64,000 nucleotides of DNA from Streptomyces sp. NBC_00510 (GCA_036013505.1 CP107851.1:6346501-6410500), one strand, 5' to 3'; counted from the first letter of the stretch, positions 54,252 through 63,957 are shown. Notes: generated by a model not told the origin, from the sequence alone. Numbers and translations are program-made.

Positions 54252-57200
54252 GTGACGCAGCCGCAGCCTTCGCACCCCGCGTACCTCCGCTTCCCGCACC
54301 TGCACGGTGACCTGATCACCTTCACCGCCGAGGACGACGTCTGGGCCGCCCCGCTGGACGGCGCCGGCCGGGCCTGGCGGGTCAGCGCGGACAACATGCC
54401 CGTCGGCCATCCGCGGTTCTCGCCCGACGGGGCGCTCATCGCGTGGACCTCCACGCGGGACGGCGCACCCGAGGTGCACGTCGCGGCCACCGACGGCGGG
54501 CCGTCGAAACGCCTGACGTACTGGGGCAGCGGCCGCACCTCCGTGCGCGGCTGGACGCCCGGCGGCGACGTACTGGCCATCAGCACGTCCGGGCAGGCGT
54601 CGCTGCGCCGCAGCTGGGCGCGGGCGATCCCGGTCGACGGCGGTCCCGCGTCGACGCTGCCGTACGGGCCGGTCGGCGACGTCGCCCACGGGCCGGACGG
54701 GGCCGTGCTGCTGCTGTCGGCCACGATGGGCCGCGAGGCCGCGGCCTGGAAGCGCTACCGGGGCGGCACCGCGGGCAAGCTGTGGATCGACCGCACCGGC
54801 GACGGGGAGTTCGAGCGGATCCACACGGACCTGGACGGCAACCTGGAGTGCGCGATGTGGGTGGGGGAGAGGATCGCCTTCCTCTCCGACCACGAGGGCG
54901 TCGGCGCGCTCTACTCCAGCCTCCCCGACGGCAGCGAACTGCGCCGCCACACCTCTGTGGAGGACGGCGGCTTCTACGCGCGGCAGGCCGCCACCGACGG
55001 CACCCGCGTCGTCTACACCAGCACCGGCCGGCTGTTCCTGCTGGACGACCTCGACGGCGCGCAGGCCCGTCCGGTCGAGGTACGCCTCGGCGGCCAGCGT
55101 GCCGACCTGCAGCCGCACCCGGTCCACGCGGCCCACCACCTCGGCGACGCCCGGCCCGACCACACCGGCCGCGGCAGCGCGGTGGAGATCCGCGGCACCA
55201 CGCACTGGGTCACCCACCGCGGCGGCCCGGCGCGGGCGTTGTCCGCCGAGCAAGGGGTGCGCACGAGGCTGCCGCGGGTGTTCGGCGGCGAGGGCGACCA
55301 GCAGGTCGTCTGGGTCACCGACGCCGAGGGCGAGGACGCGCTGGAGATCGCCCCCGCGGCGGGCTCCGGGACGGCCGCGCCCCGCCGGCTGGCCGCGGGG
55401 CGGCTCGGCCGGGTCCTGTCCATGAGCGTCTCCCCGGACGGCCACCGGATCGCCGTCGCCTCGCACGACGGCCGGGTGCTGCTCGTCGAGGCCCAGACCG
55501 GCGAGGTCCGCACCGTCGTCGAGGGTGAGCACGGCCACGCGAGCGGCCTCGCCTTCTCGCCGGACTCGGCCTGGCTCGCCTGGTCGCACGCCGGACCCGA
55601 TCCGCTGCGCCAGCTCAAGCTCGCCTCGACCGCCGACCTCACCGTCGTCGACGCGACCCCGCTGCGCTTCCGGGACTTCTCGCCCGCCTTCACCGCCGAC
55701 GGCAAGCACCTGGCGTTCCTGTCCGAGCGCTCCTTCGACCCGGTCTACGACGAGCACGTCTTCGACCTCGCCTTCCTCGGTTCCTGCCGTCCCCACCTGA
55801 TCACGCTCGCCGCCACCACGCCCTCGCCCTTCGGCCCGCAGCGCCACGGGCGGCCGGTCGACTCCTCGTCCGAGGACAAGGACGGCGACGACCGCGGCCA
55901 GGACGAGGGCAAGAAGGACTCCCGCAAGGAGGACGGCGAGGACCGGCACCGCACCCCCGTCACCAAGGTGGACGCCGAGGGCCTGGCCGACCGCATCGTG
56001 CCCTTCCCGGTGGAGGCGGCCCGCTACTCCACGCTGCGCGCGGCCAAGGACGGCGTCCTGTGGCTCCGGCACCCCGTGCGCGGCGTCCTGGGCGCGAGCC
56101 TGGCCTCGCCCGATGCCGAGCCGCCGTCCACCGCGCTGGAGCGGTACGACCTCAAGCAGCTGCGCGTGGAGGACATCGCCGACGACGCCGACGACTACGC
56201 CGTCAGCGGGGACGGCAACAAGGTGCTGGTGACGTCCGGTCACCGGCTGCGGGTGGCCGCGGCCGACCACAAGTCGGCGCCGTCCGACGACGAGACCGAC
56301 AGCAACGTGACCGTCGACCTCTCCCGGGTCCGCGTCACCGTGGACCCGCAGGCCGAGTGGCGCCAGATGTACGACGAGTCGCACCGCCTGATGCGGGACA
56401 ACTTCTGGCGCGCCGACATGGGCGGCGTCGACTGGGACGGCGTGCGCGAGCGCTACCGGCCCGTCCTGGACCGGGTCGCCACCCATGACGACCTCGTCGA
56501 CCTGCTCTGGGAGGTGGCGGGCGAGCTCGGCACCTCGCACGCCTACGTCTCCCCGCCCGGCGGCCGCGGTGACGCGCTGAACCGCCAGGGCCTGCTCGGC
56601 GCGGACCTCGCCCGCGACGCGGACGGCGTGTGGCGCGTGGAGCGGGTGCTGCCCTCGGAGACCTCCGACCCCCGGGCCGGCTCCCCGCTGGCAGCGCCGG
56701 GCGCCGCGGTCCGCGCCGGCGACGCGATCCTCGCGGTGGACGGACGGCCCGTGGACCCGCTGGCCGGCCCCGGCCCGCTGCTCCTCGGCACCGTGCGCAA
56801 GCCGGTGGAGCTCACCGTCGGCCCGGCCGACGGCGGGGCGGTGCGCCATGTCGTCGTCGTGCCCATCGGCGACGAGGAGCCGCTGCGCTACCACGACTGG
56901 GTGGCCGGGCGCCGGGCGTACGTGCGCGAGCTGTCCGGCGGACGGCTGGGGTACCTGCACGTCCCCGACATGGTCGGCTCCGGCTGGGCCCAGATCCACC
57001 GCGACCTGCGCGTGGAGGTCACCCGGGAGGGTCTGGTCGTGGACGTGCGGGAGAACCGCGGCGGCCACACCTCCCAACTGGTCGTGGAGAAGCTGGCGCG
57101 GCGGATCGTGGGCTGGGACCTGCCGCGCGGGCTGCCCGCCTTCAGCTACCCGCTGGACGCGCCGCGCGGGCCCGTCGTGGCCGTCGCCAACGAGTTCTCC

Positions 57201-57527
57201 GGCTCGGACGGCGACATCGTCAACGCGGCGATCAAGGCGCTGGGCATCGGGCCCGTGGTGGGCACCAGGACCTGGGGCGGCGTCATCGGCATCGACTCCC
57301 GCTACCACCTGGTCGACGGGACGCTGGTCACCCAGCCGAAGTACGCCACGTGGCTGGAGGGCGTGGGCTGGGACGTGGAGAACCACGGCGTCGACCCGGA
57401 CGTGGAGGTCGTCCACACCCCGCAGGACTGGGCCGCCGGGCGCGACCCGCAGCTGGACGAGGCCGTCCGCATCGCCCTGGAGGCGCTGGAGGCCAACCCG
57501 GCCCGTACCGCGCCCCCGTTGCCGTAG
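54252..57527 (+). CDS. Tricorn-type protease (S41 family)
   Basis: A 1091-residue protein. Two N-terminal beta-propellers (about 1-300 and 310-690, many WD-like blades) are followed by a helical bundle, a PDZ domain (about 790-860), and the S41 catalytic core. The nucleophile is S985 in EFSGSDGDIVN, followed by the conserved Asp, and the Glu region is GTRTWGGVIG. It degrades peptides released by the proteasome. A highly charged insert (SSEDKDGDDRGQDEGKKD) lies near residue 540 in the second propeller. The GTG start gives a normal N-terminus. Confidence 0.95.
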   Translation: MTQPQPSHPAYLRFPHLHGDLITFTAEDDVWAAPLDGAGRAWRVSADNMPVGHPRFSPDGALIAWTSTRDGAPEVHVAATDGGPSKRLTYWGSGRTSVRGWTPGGDVLAISTSGQASLRRSWARAIPVDGGPASTLPYGPVGDVAHGPDGAVLLLSATMGREAAAWKRYRGGTAGKLWIDRTGDGEFERIHTDLDGNLECAMWVGERIAFLSDHEGVGALYSSLPDGSELRRHTSVEDGGFYARQAATDGTRVVYTSTGRLFLLDDLDGAQARPVEVRLGGQRADLQPHPVHAAHHLGDARPDHTGRGSAVEIRGTTHWVTHRGGPARALSAEQGVRTRLPRVFGGEGDQQVVWVTDAEGEDALEIAPAAGSGTAAPRRLAAGRLGRVLSMSVSPDGHRIAVASHDGRVLLVEAQTGEVRTVVEGEHGHASGLAFSPDSAWLAWSHAGPDPLRQLKLASTADLTVVDATPLRFRDFSPAFTADGKHLAFLSERSFDPVYDEHVFDLAFLGSCRPHLITLAATTPSPFGPQRHGRPVDSSSEDKDGDDRGQDEGKKDSRKEDGEDRHRTPVTKVDAEGLADRIVPFPVEAARYSTLRAAKDGVLWLRHPVRGVLGASLASPDAEPPSTALERYDLKQLRVEDIADDADDYAVSGDGNKVLVTSGHRLRVAAADHKSAPSDDETDSNVTVDLSRVRVTVDPQAEWRQMYDESHRLMRDNFWRADMGGVDWDGVRERYRPVLDRVATHDDLVDLLWEVAGELGTSHAYVSPPGGRGDALNRQGLLGADLARDADGVWRVERVLPSETSDPRAGSPLAAPGAAVRAGDAILAVDGRPVDPLAGPGPLLLGTVRKPVELTVGPADGGAVRHVVVVPIGDEEPLRYHDWVAGRRAYVRELSGGRLGYLHVPDMVGSGWAQIHRDLRVEVTREGLVVDVRENRGGHTSQLVVEKLARRIVGWDLPRGLPAFSYPLDAPRGPVVAVANEFSGSDGDIVNAAIKALGIGPVVGTRTWGGVIGIDSRYHLVDGTLVTQPKYATWLEGVGWDVENHGVDPDVEVVHTPQDWAAGRDPQLDEAVRIALEALEANPARTAPPLP

Positions 57528-57535
57528 CGGCGGGA

Positions 57536-57563
57536 GCGGGGCCCGGCGCGACCCGGGCCCCGC
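57536..57563 (+). terminator. Hairpin after the tricorn protease gene
   Basis: A perfect 11-bp GC stem (57536-57546 with 57553-57563) and 6-nt loop, 8 nt after the stop. Confidence 0.8.
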
Positions 57564-57635
57564 GACGGCGCGCCCCCGCGAGGGGCACCGGTAGCATGCG
57601 GGGCGTACTGATCAACCGCTGGACGGAGGCGTCAG

Positions 57636-57995
57636 GTGGCGGGAGAACCGCAGGCGGACTGCCTGTTCTGCAAGATCGTCGCGGGGAGCATCCCCGCGAC
57701 CGTCGTGCGGGAGACCGAGACGACGGTCGCGTTCCGCGACATAAACCCCCAGGCACCGACGCACGTCCTGGTCATCCCCAAGGCGCACTACCCGGACGCC
57801 GCCTCGCTGGCCGCCCAGGCGCCCCAGCTCGCCGCGGACGTGCTGCGGGAGGCGGGCGAGGTCGCGGCCGGGGACAAGGTGGACGGCACCGGCTACCGGG
57901 TCGTCTTCAACACCGGCGCAGGGGCGGGCCAGACCGTCTTCCACGCGCACGCCCACGTGCTGGGCGGCCGTGGCCTCGAGTGGCCTCCCGGATAA
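57636..57995 (+). CDS. HIT-family (histidine triad) nucleotide-binding protein
   Basis: A 119-residue HINT-like protein: CLFCKIVAGSIPATVVRE at the start (CxxC), AFRDINPQAPTHVLVIPK, and the triad VFHAHAHVLGG. It hydrolyses nucleoside phosphoramidates such as adenylated lysine. The GTG start gives a typical length. It is 6 nt from rnz and probably co-transcribed. Confidence 0.95.
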   Translation: MAGEPQADCLFCKIVAGSIPATVVRETETTVAFRDINPQAPTHVLVIPKAHYPDAASLAAQAPQLAADVLREAGEVAAGDKVDGTGYRVVFNTGAGAGQTVFHAHAHVLGGRGLEWPPG

Positions 57996-58001
57996 CCACC
58001 G

Positions 58002-58916
58002 GTGTCCGCACGTGAATTGGTCGTGCTCGGCACGGCCAGCCAGGTCCCGACCCGGCACCGCAACCACAACGGCTACTTCCTGCGCTGGGACGCCGAGGGC
58101 ATCCTCTTCGACCCGGGGGAGGGCACCCAGCGTCAGATGCTGCGGGCCGGTGTGGCGGCGCACGACCTCACCAGGCTGTGCGTGAGCCACTTCCACGGGG
58201 ACCACAGCCTGGGCCTGGCCGGGGTGATCCAGCGGATCAACCTCGACCGGGTGCCGCACCCGATCACCGCCCACTACCCCGAGTCGGGCAGGCGGTTCTT
58301 CGACCGGCTGCGGTACGCCACCGCCTACCGCGAGACCGTGCGGCTGCGCGAGGAACCGGTGGCGGGCGAGGCCGCGGTGCTGGTCGACTCCGAGGCCTTC
58401 CTGCTGGAGGCGCGCCGGCTGTCGCACCCGGTGGAGGCGTACGGCTACCGGCTGGTCGAGCCCGACGGGCGCCGCATGCTGCCGGAGCGCCTGGCCGCGC
58501 ACGGCATCACCGGCCCGGTGGTGGGCCGGCTGCAGCGCGAGGGCGAGGTGGACGGGGTGACGCTCGCCGAGGTGAGCGAGACGCGCCCGGGTCAGCGCTT
58601 CGCCTTCGTGATGGACACCCGGCTGTGCGACGCGGTGTACGCCCTCGCCGACGGCTGCGACCTGCTCGTCATCGAGTCGACCTTCCTGGACGAGGACGCC
58701 GCGCTGGCCGAGGAGCACGGCCACCTGACGGCCGGCCAGGCAGCCCGGGTGGCGGCCGAATCGGGCGTGCGCCACCTGGTGCTCACGCACTTCTCGCAGC
58801 GCTACACCGACCCGGCGGACTTCGAGCGCCAGGCCCGGGACGCGGGTTTCCAGGGTGAGCTGACGGTCGCCCAGGACCTCGGCCGGGTCGCCGTGCCGAA
58901 GCGCCGCCAGACCTAG
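58002..58916 (+). CDS. rnz: Ribonuclease Z
   Basis: A 304-residue MBL-fold nuclease: LGTASQVPTRHRNHNGYFLRW, FDPGEGTQRQM, and the metal motif SHFHGDHSLGLAG. Later LVIESTFLDEDAALAEEHGHLTA and VLTHFSQRYT are typical of tRNase Z. It trims the 3' trailer of tRNA precursors, needed here because the local tRNA gene has no encoded CCA. Start GTG at 58002. Confidence 0.93.
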   Translation: MSARELVVLGTASQVPTRHRNHNGYFLRWDAEGILFDPGEGTQRQMLRAGVAAHDLTRLCVSHFHGDHSLGLAGVIQRINLDRVPHPITAHYPESGRRFFDRLRYATAYRETVRLREEPVAGEAAVLVDSEAFLLEARRLSHPVEAYGYRLVEPDGRRMLPERLAAHGITGPVVGRLQREGEVDGVTLAEVSETRPGQRFAFVMDTRLCDAVYALADGCDLLVIESTFLDEDAALAEEHGHLTAGQAARVAAESGVRHLVLTHFSQRYTDPADFERQARDAGFQGELTVAQDLGRVAVPKRRQT

Positions 58917-58946
58917 CCACACCCCTGTGACCTGTACGGTTGCGGG

Positions 58947-59936
58947 GTGAGCATCCCGAAGGCCGAACTCCATCTGCACATCGAAGGCACCCTCGAACCC
59001 GAGCTCGCCTTCGCCCTCGCCGAGCGCAACGGGGCCGACCTGCCCTACGCCTCGACCGAGGAGCTGCGGCAGGCCTACTCCTTCAGCGACCTGCAGTCCT
59101 TCCTGGACCTGTACTACGCGCTCATGGCCGTGCTCCGCACCGAGCAGGACTTCGCGGACCTCGCCGACGCCTACCTCGCCCGGGCCGCCGCGCAGGGCGT
59201 GCGGCACGCCGAGGTCTTCTTCGACCCGCAGGCGCACACCGCGCGGGGCGTCCCGATCGGCACCGTCGTCGAGGGCCTGGCGCGGGCCCTGGACGGCAGC
59301 CGGGAGCGGCACGGCGTCAGCACGCGGCTGATCATGTGCTTCCTGCGGGACGAGTCGGCCGAGTCCGCGCTGGAGACCTTCGAGGCCGCCCGGCCCCACC
59401 TGCACCGGATCAGCGCCGTCGGCCTGGACTCCGCCGAGGTCGGCCACCCGCCGTCGAAGTTCCGCGCGGTCTACGAGGCCGCCGCCGCGGCGGGCCTGCG
59501 CCGGGTCGCGCACGCGGGCGAGGAGGGCCCGCCGGCGTACGTGTGGGAGGCGCTGGACGTGCTCGGCGTCGACCGGATCGACCACGGCATCCGCAGCATG
59601 GAGGACCCGGAGCTGGTGGCCCGGCTGGTCCGCGACCAGGTGCCGCTGACCGTCTGCCCGCTGTCCAACGTGCGGTTGCGCTGCGTGGACACCCTCGCCG
59701 ACCATCCGCTGCCCGCCATGCTCGACGCCGGGCTGCTGGTCACCCTGAACTCCGACGACCCCGCCTACTTCGGCGGCTACGCGGGCGACACCTTCGACGC
59801 CGTGGCCGGTGCGCTCCCGCTCGGCGAGGACGCCCTGCGCGGGCTCGCCCGCAACTCCTTCCTGGCCGCCTTCCTCGACGACGACGAGGAACTGCGCGCC
59901 CGGTACCTCGCCGAGGTGGACGCCCACACGTTCTGA
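58947..59936 (+). CDS. add: Adenosine deaminase
   Basis: A 329-residue metal-dependent deaminase. PKAELHLHIEGTLEP carries the HxH metal pair. HAGEEGPP (His and catalytic Glu), DRIDHGIRSMED and LNSDDPAYFGG (Asp pair) follow. It converts adenosine to inosine; close homologues deaminate adenine or other purines, so substrate is not certain. The GTG start is 30 nt after rnz. Confidence 0.9.
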   Translation: MSIPKAELHLHIEGTLEPELAFALAERNGADLPYASTEELRQAYSFSDLQSFLDLYYALMAVLRTEQDFADLADAYLARAAAQGVRHAEVFFDPQAHTARGVPIGTVVEGLARALDGSRERHGVSTRLIMCFLRDESAESALETFEAARPHLHRISAVGLDSAEVGHPPSKFRAVYEAAAAAGLRRVAHAGEEGPPAYVWEALDVLGVDRIDHGIRSMEDPELVARLVRDQVPLTVCPLSNVRLRCVDTLADHPLPAMLDAGLLVTLNSDDPAYFGGYAGDTFDAVAGALPLGEDALRGLARNSFLAAFLDDDEELRARYLAEVDAHTF

Positions 59937-60018
59937 GCGCGTTCTGAGTGCGTGCGCGCGTGCCGACATGAGTACGCGCACTCATGCGGGCCGCACCGCG
60001 CGGGCGGAGCATGGAGTC

Positions 60019-60534
60019 ATGCGAAGGCACCTGATACGGCCCGCAGCGGCCGTCACGCTGATCGTGACCACGCCCGTCGCCACCTGGGGGCTCATGGGCC
60101 GGCAGGACGCGGCCGGCTTCGAACCCGCCGAACTGGACTACCTGGTGCGGCCCTTCGCCATCCCGGAGGGGGCGGAGACCGCGATCGGCGCGGCCGCGGC
60201 CGTGCTGGCCGCCGGCGCGGCCGTGCTGCTGGGCCGGGCCTCCCGTCCCGGACCGGACCGCTTCGACGGCCGGTGGTGGGAGGTCATCGGGCCGCTTCTC
60301 GCGGCCGGGCTGCTGACCGGAGCGATCTGGCGGACGGTGACCGCCGGGGTCATCGGCGCCAACATCGGCGCCGGGCTGGCGATCCTGCTCGGTGGGCCGG
60401 TGGTCGCCGGGCTGGTGCTGTGGTCGCTGGGCCGGGGCCTGTGGCTGGCCCGCTCACGGCGCCGCGGCACCCGCCCCCCGCGCGGGGGGACGGGCACCGC
60501 GGGCTGGCGGCCCGCCGCCGGTCAGGGCACGTAG
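60019..60534 (+). CDS. Three- to four-helix membrane protein, unknown function
   Basis: A 171-residue protein. Hydrophobic segments lie at about 8-27 (AAAVTLIVTTPVATWGLMG), 55-72, 90-105 and 110-140 (GVIGANIGAGLAILLGGPVVAGLVLWSLGRGLWL). An Arg/Gly-rich tail ends it. No motif is recognised. The ATG at 60019 gives a basic N-terminus suited to membrane insertion. Its 3' end overlaps the convergent phosphatase gene by 13 nt. Confidence 0.75.
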   Translation: MRRHLIRPAAAVTLIVTTPVATWGLMGRQDAAGFEPAELDYLVRPFAIPEGAETAIGAAAAVLAAGAAVLLGRASRPGPDRFDGRWWEVIGPLLAAGLLTGAIWRTVTAGVIGANIGAGLAILLGGPVVAGLVLWSLGRGLWLARSRRRGTRPPRGGTGTAGWRPAAGQGT

Positions 60535-61337
60535 TACATCGGGTTGGGGAGCTTGAACGACTTGTCGGCGTGCCCGCCGTTCAGGTCGCTGTACTGGTCG
60601 CCGAAGTTGGCGACGATGTCGTACCCCTGCGCCTCGATGTGGGCCCGGGTGCCCGCCTTGTAGTCGACGGTGGAGCAGGTCCACGTCGGGGCGGAGCAGG
60701 GCAGGTAGTCGGTCGCGACCTTGTTCTTCAGGAAGAAGTGGGCCGGGTCGGCGGTGGAGCTGTAGCCGGCGGTCCCGAGGTTGCGGACGCTCGCGGCGCG
60801 CTGCGTCTCCGGGCGGCCGGTGATCCAGAAGACCGTCACGCCGTGGTCGGCGGCCCAGTTGGCCAGCTGGGGCATGCCGAAGACCGGGGCCATGTCCTTG
60901 TTCTGGATGTACGCGTCGTTCGAGGCCGGCGTGTAGTTGAAGCCCACCTCGAGCTCGTAGTTGTACGTCAGCAGGGACGTGTCGTCGACGTCCAGGACGA
61001 TCGCGGGCTTGCCGTGGCGGTGGTGCGCGGACTTCGCGAGGGCGTCCCGCAGGTAGTCCTGGGCCTTCTTCTCGATGCCGGCGACCTGCTTGGCGTAGTT
61101 GCCGTCGGTCGCGGCCTGGTGCTCACCGGAGGCGTCCACGGTGTCGCCGTAGTACGCCTTGATGTCGTTGACCACGTCGGTCAGGTTGGGGATCTGCTTG
61201 TCGCTGCGCGGCACGGAGGTGTCCGCGGTCGCCGCGCCGACCCCGTAGAGGGTGGCGGCCGCCGCCACCGCGGCGACGGCGGCGGCGAGGGTGCGGGTGC
61301 GCCCGCGGGTGAACACGGACGGCCTGGCTGCGGGCAT
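60522..61337 (-). CDS. Secreted HAD-family (class B/C-type) acid phosphatase
   Basis: A 271-residue precursor. RGRTRTLAAAVAAVAAAATLYGVGAATA is a signal peptide with cleavage near ATA-DT. The HAD motif I is VLDVDDTSLLTYN (D116, D118, T120). Motif II is WITGRPETQR, and motif IV is IVANFGDQYSDLNGG. Such enzymes release phosphate from organic esters outside the cell. The ATG at 61337 follows AAGGAG; 11 upstream residues in frame are rejected. Confidence 0.93.
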   Translation of the reverse strand: MPAARPSVFTRGRTRTLAAAVAAVAAAATLYGVGAATADTSVPRSDKQIPNLTDVVNDIKAYYGDTVDASGEHQAATDGNYAKQVAGIEKKAQDYLRDALAKSAHHRHGKPAIVLDVDDTSLLTYNYELEVGFNYTPASNDAYIQNKDMAPVFGMPQLANWAADHGVTVFWITGRPETQRAASVRNLGTAGYSSTADPAHFFLKNKVATDYLPCSAPTWTCSTVDYKAGTRAHIEAQGYDIVANFGDQYSDLNGGHADKSFKLPNPMYYVP

Positions 61338-61601
61338 CTGGAGGGCTCCTTCGATCCGGCCGGAGGGCACGCACGGCCGGGCCCACGCGCTTCGGGGGAA
61401 CGCCCGGCCCTGCGGGGCTCGTTGACGCGGTGACGCTAGGGGCCCCGATCGTGCTGGTCAAGGGCTGTCTACGCGCGATGACCCCGAAGGGCCGCCCGAG
61501 GACGGATCAGCCCAGGTCGCCACGTGCGGAAAGGACCGGCAAAGCTTTGGTATGCCGTCGCGGCCGGGCCCCGCGCCGCCGTGCCCGTGCCCGTCCGAGG
61601 G

Positions 61602-62471
61602 TCAGTGGCGGTGCCGTCCCGGACGCCGCCGCCCCGACGCGGCGCCCCTCCTGCGGGTGGCCCTCGACAGGGCCGCGCCGCCCCCGAAGAGCACGACGCC
61701 CACCGCGAACGCGGTGAAGCCCAGCGGTGCCTTCGGCAGCCCCCACAGGGTCTCCGCGAAGGGGTCCGGCGGGGCCTGCGCGCTGCCCACGCCGCCCAGC
61801 AGGCTGAGGATCAGGGACACCCAGACGGCGAACCCGGCGAGCGCCACCAGCACCCCGGCGGCCATGAGCACCCGGCCCGGCCCGCGCACCCGGAACAGCC
61901 CGGTGCAGGCCTCCTCGGCGGCCCCGGGGTCCGCCTCCCGCCCGTCGCCGCCGTCCCCGTGGTGCCGGCGCCCGGCGAGGTACTGCGCGCGCCCGGACGG
62001 GTAGCGGCGGGTGGGGCCGGGCCCGGACCGGCCCCGGGTGTCCCCGAGGTCGTGGAGCACGGTCAGCGGCGGGGGAGCGCCACCCGGGGCCTCCGCGGCT
62101 TCCGCGGCCCCTCCGGCTTCCGGGGGGTCCGCCGTGTCCCCGGGGTCCTCCTGCCGGGCCGACTCCACCGACAGCCGCAGCTCGACGTGGCCGATGCGGA
62201 GCAGGTCACCGTCGTGGAGGGGGCGCGGCGCGTCGAGCAGGGTCCCGTTGAGGTAGGTGCCGTTGGTCGAGCCGAGGTCGCTGAGCACCACATGGCTCCC
62301 GGCGCGGTTCATCGCGGCGTGCCGCCGGCTCACGCCCTCCTCGTCGAGCCGGATCCCGCTGCCGGCGAGCCTGCCGATCTCGCAGTAGCCGGCCGGTACG
62401 GGGTAGGCCCGTCCGGTGTCCGGCCCCGTGGTCACGATCAGTTGTGGCGGTGCGGCCGAGTGTCCGGGCAT
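61602..62471 (-). CDS. FHA-domain membrane protein
   Basis: A 289-residue protein. The N-terminal FHA domain (about 10-105) has YCEIGRLAGSGIRLDE, GVSRRHA and LSDLGSTNGTYLNG, the phosphothreonine-binding loop residues. A disordered Gly/Pro/Arg linker leads to two C-terminal membrane helices (VLMAAGVLVALAGFAVWVSLIL and FTAFAVGVVLFGGGAAL). It probably docks Ser/Thr-kinase-phosphorylated partners at the membrane; no kinase gene is adjacent. Confidence 0.88.
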   Translation of the reverse strand: MPGHSAAPPQLIVTTGPDTGRAYPVPAGYCEIGRLAGSGIRLDEEGVSRRHAAMNRAGSHVVLSDLGSTNGTYLNGTLLDAPRPLHDGDLLRIGHVELRLSVESARQEDPGDTADPPEAGGAAEAAEAPGGAPPPLTVLHDLGDTRGRSGPGPTRRYPSGRAQYLAGRRHHGDGGDGREADPGAAEEACTGLFRVRGPGRVLMAAGVLVALAGFAVWVSLILSLLGGVGSAQAPPDPFAETLWGLPKAPLGFTAFAVGVVLFGGGAALSRATRRRGAASGRRRPGRHRH

Positions 62472-62598
62472 CTCCAGCCCCTGGGGGTCATCCGCTTTCC
62501 CTCAGGATCCGTCCGCGTCCCCGTGCGGACAAACGCTGGTCACGGCCCCGGGCGCGCGTACGATCGGTCGGAACGACACCAGGTCGGGAGGAGCCCGG

Positions 62599-63696
62599 GT
62601 GGAAGACCAGCCCGTCCTCGATCCGCTCGCGGCGGTGCGCGGGCCGGACGACCCGGAGACCGATGTGTACCTGACCGGCACGGTCTTCCTGGACATCATC
62701 TTCACCGGCCTCGACAGCGCGCCCGTGCGCGGCACCGAGTCCTGGGCACGCGGCATGGGATCGAGTCCCGGTGGCGTGGCCAACATGGCGACCGCCCTCG
62801 CCCGGCTGGGGCTGCGCACCTCGCTGGCGGCCGCTTTCGGCGACGACGTGTACGGGGACTACTGCTGGGACGCCCTCGCCGCGGGGGAGGGCATCGAGCT
62901 GGGGCTGTCCCGCAAGATCCGCGGCTGGCACTCGCCGGTCACGGTCTCCATGGCGTACGAGGGCGAGCGCACCATGGTCAGCCACGGCCACGAGGCGCCG
63001 CCGCCCGAGGAGCCCGCGCCGCCCTGCCCGCCGCCGAGCCGGGCGTGCGTGGCCTCGCTGGTGCCCGGGGTCCCCCAGCAGGAGTGGATCGGCACCGCCG
63101 CCGGGCGGGGCAGCCGGATCTTCGCCGACGTCGGCTGGGACGACAGCGGCCGCTGGGACCGCGCGGACCTGGCCGACCTGGCGCACTGCGAGGCCTTCCT
63201 GCCGAACGCCGCCGAGGCCATGCGCTACACCCGCACCGACTGCCCCCGGGCCGCCGCCCGCAAGCTCGCCGAGCTGGTCCCGCTGGCGGTGGTGACGCTC
63301 GGCGCCGAGGGCGCGTACGCGGTCGACTCCGCCGCCGGCCAGGCCGCCGAGGTGCCGGCGCTCTCGGTGGAGGCCCTGGACCCCACGGGCGCCGGGGACG
63401 TCTTCGTGGCGGGCTTCCTGACCGGCACCCTGGCCGGCTGGTCGCTCGCCGACCGGCTGGCCTTCGCGTGCCTCACGGCCGCGCTGTCGGTGCAGGAGTT
63501 CGGGGGTTCGCTCTCGGCGCCCGGCTGGATCGAGATCGCGGCCTGGTGGCAGCACGCCAAGGCCTACGACGACCAGGACCGCTCGGCGCTGCGCCGCTAC
63601 GCCTTCCTGGACGACCTGCTGCCCACCGGCACCCGCCGCTGGCCCCTGCGCCGCGCCGTGCCGACGATCGGCTTCCGTCCGCCGCCCTTCCGCTGA
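62599..63696 (+). CDS. PfkB-family carbohydrate kinase
   Basis: A 365-residue ribokinase-like protein. The N-terminal VYLTGTVFLDIIF is followed by the GMGSSPGGVANMATALARLG motif, an NAAEAM segment, VVTLGAEGAYAV, and the C-terminal signature DPTGAGDVFVAGFL with the catalytic Asp in GAGD. It phosphorylates a sugar or nucleoside; substrate not readable. The GTG at 62599 has GGAGGAG upstream; the long upstream frame is antisense to the FHA gene. Confidence 0.93.
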   Translation: MEDQPVLDPLAAVRGPDDPETDVYLTGTVFLDIIFTGLDSAPVRGTESWARGMGSSPGGVANMATALARLGLRTSLAAAFGDDVYGDYCWDALAAGEGIELGLSRKIRGWHSPVTVSMAYEGERTMVSHGHEAPPPEEPAPPCPPPSRACVASLVPGVPQQEWIGTAAGRGSRIFADVGWDDSGRWDRADLADLAHCEAFLPNAAEAMRYTRTDCPRAAARKLAELVPLAVVTLGAEGAYAVDSAAGQAAEVPALSVEALDPTGAGDVFVAGFLTGTLAGWSLADRLAFACLTAALSVQEFGGSLSAPGWIEIAAWWQHAKAYDDQDRSALRRYAFLDDLLPTGTRRWPLRRAVPTIGFRPPPFR

Positions 63697-63707
63697 CGCC
63701 GCGACGC

Positions 63708-63935
63708 TCAGGAGGCCGGCGGTACGCAGTCGCGGCCGGTGAGGTGCTCCAGGGAGGACCCGGCCGGCGCCGGACGGCCCGTGCGGCCCCGGATGTCGTC
63801 CGCCGTCGGCGTGCGTGCCTCCTCGGTCGGCTGCCGCAACAGGTAGGCGTCGAGGGACAGGCCGGCCTCGGCCGCACGGCCCCGTAGTGTGCGGTCCACG
63901 TCATCGGGGATGTCCCGGATCCGGATGGTGGGCAT
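63708..63935 (-). CDS. Ribbon-helix-helix antitoxin-like protein (FitA/VapB type), no toxin partner
   Basis: A 75-residue protein starting PTIRIRDIPDDVDRTLRGRAAEAGLSLDAYL, the ribbon-helix-helix fold of FitA/VapB antitoxins (beta strand for DNA, two helices for dimerisation). A short C-terminal tail follows (TPTADDIRGRTGRPAP). A toxin would normally follow on the minus strand, but the next gene there is the convergent PfkB kinase 11 nt away. It is therefore an orphan or a free regulator. Confidence 0.75.
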   Translation of the reverse strand: MPTIRIRDIPDDVDRTLRGRAAEAGLSLDAYLLRQPTEEARTPTADDIRGRTGRPAPAGSSLEHLTGRDCVPPAS

Positions 63936-63957
63936 GCCCGTCAGTATGGCGGCGTCG

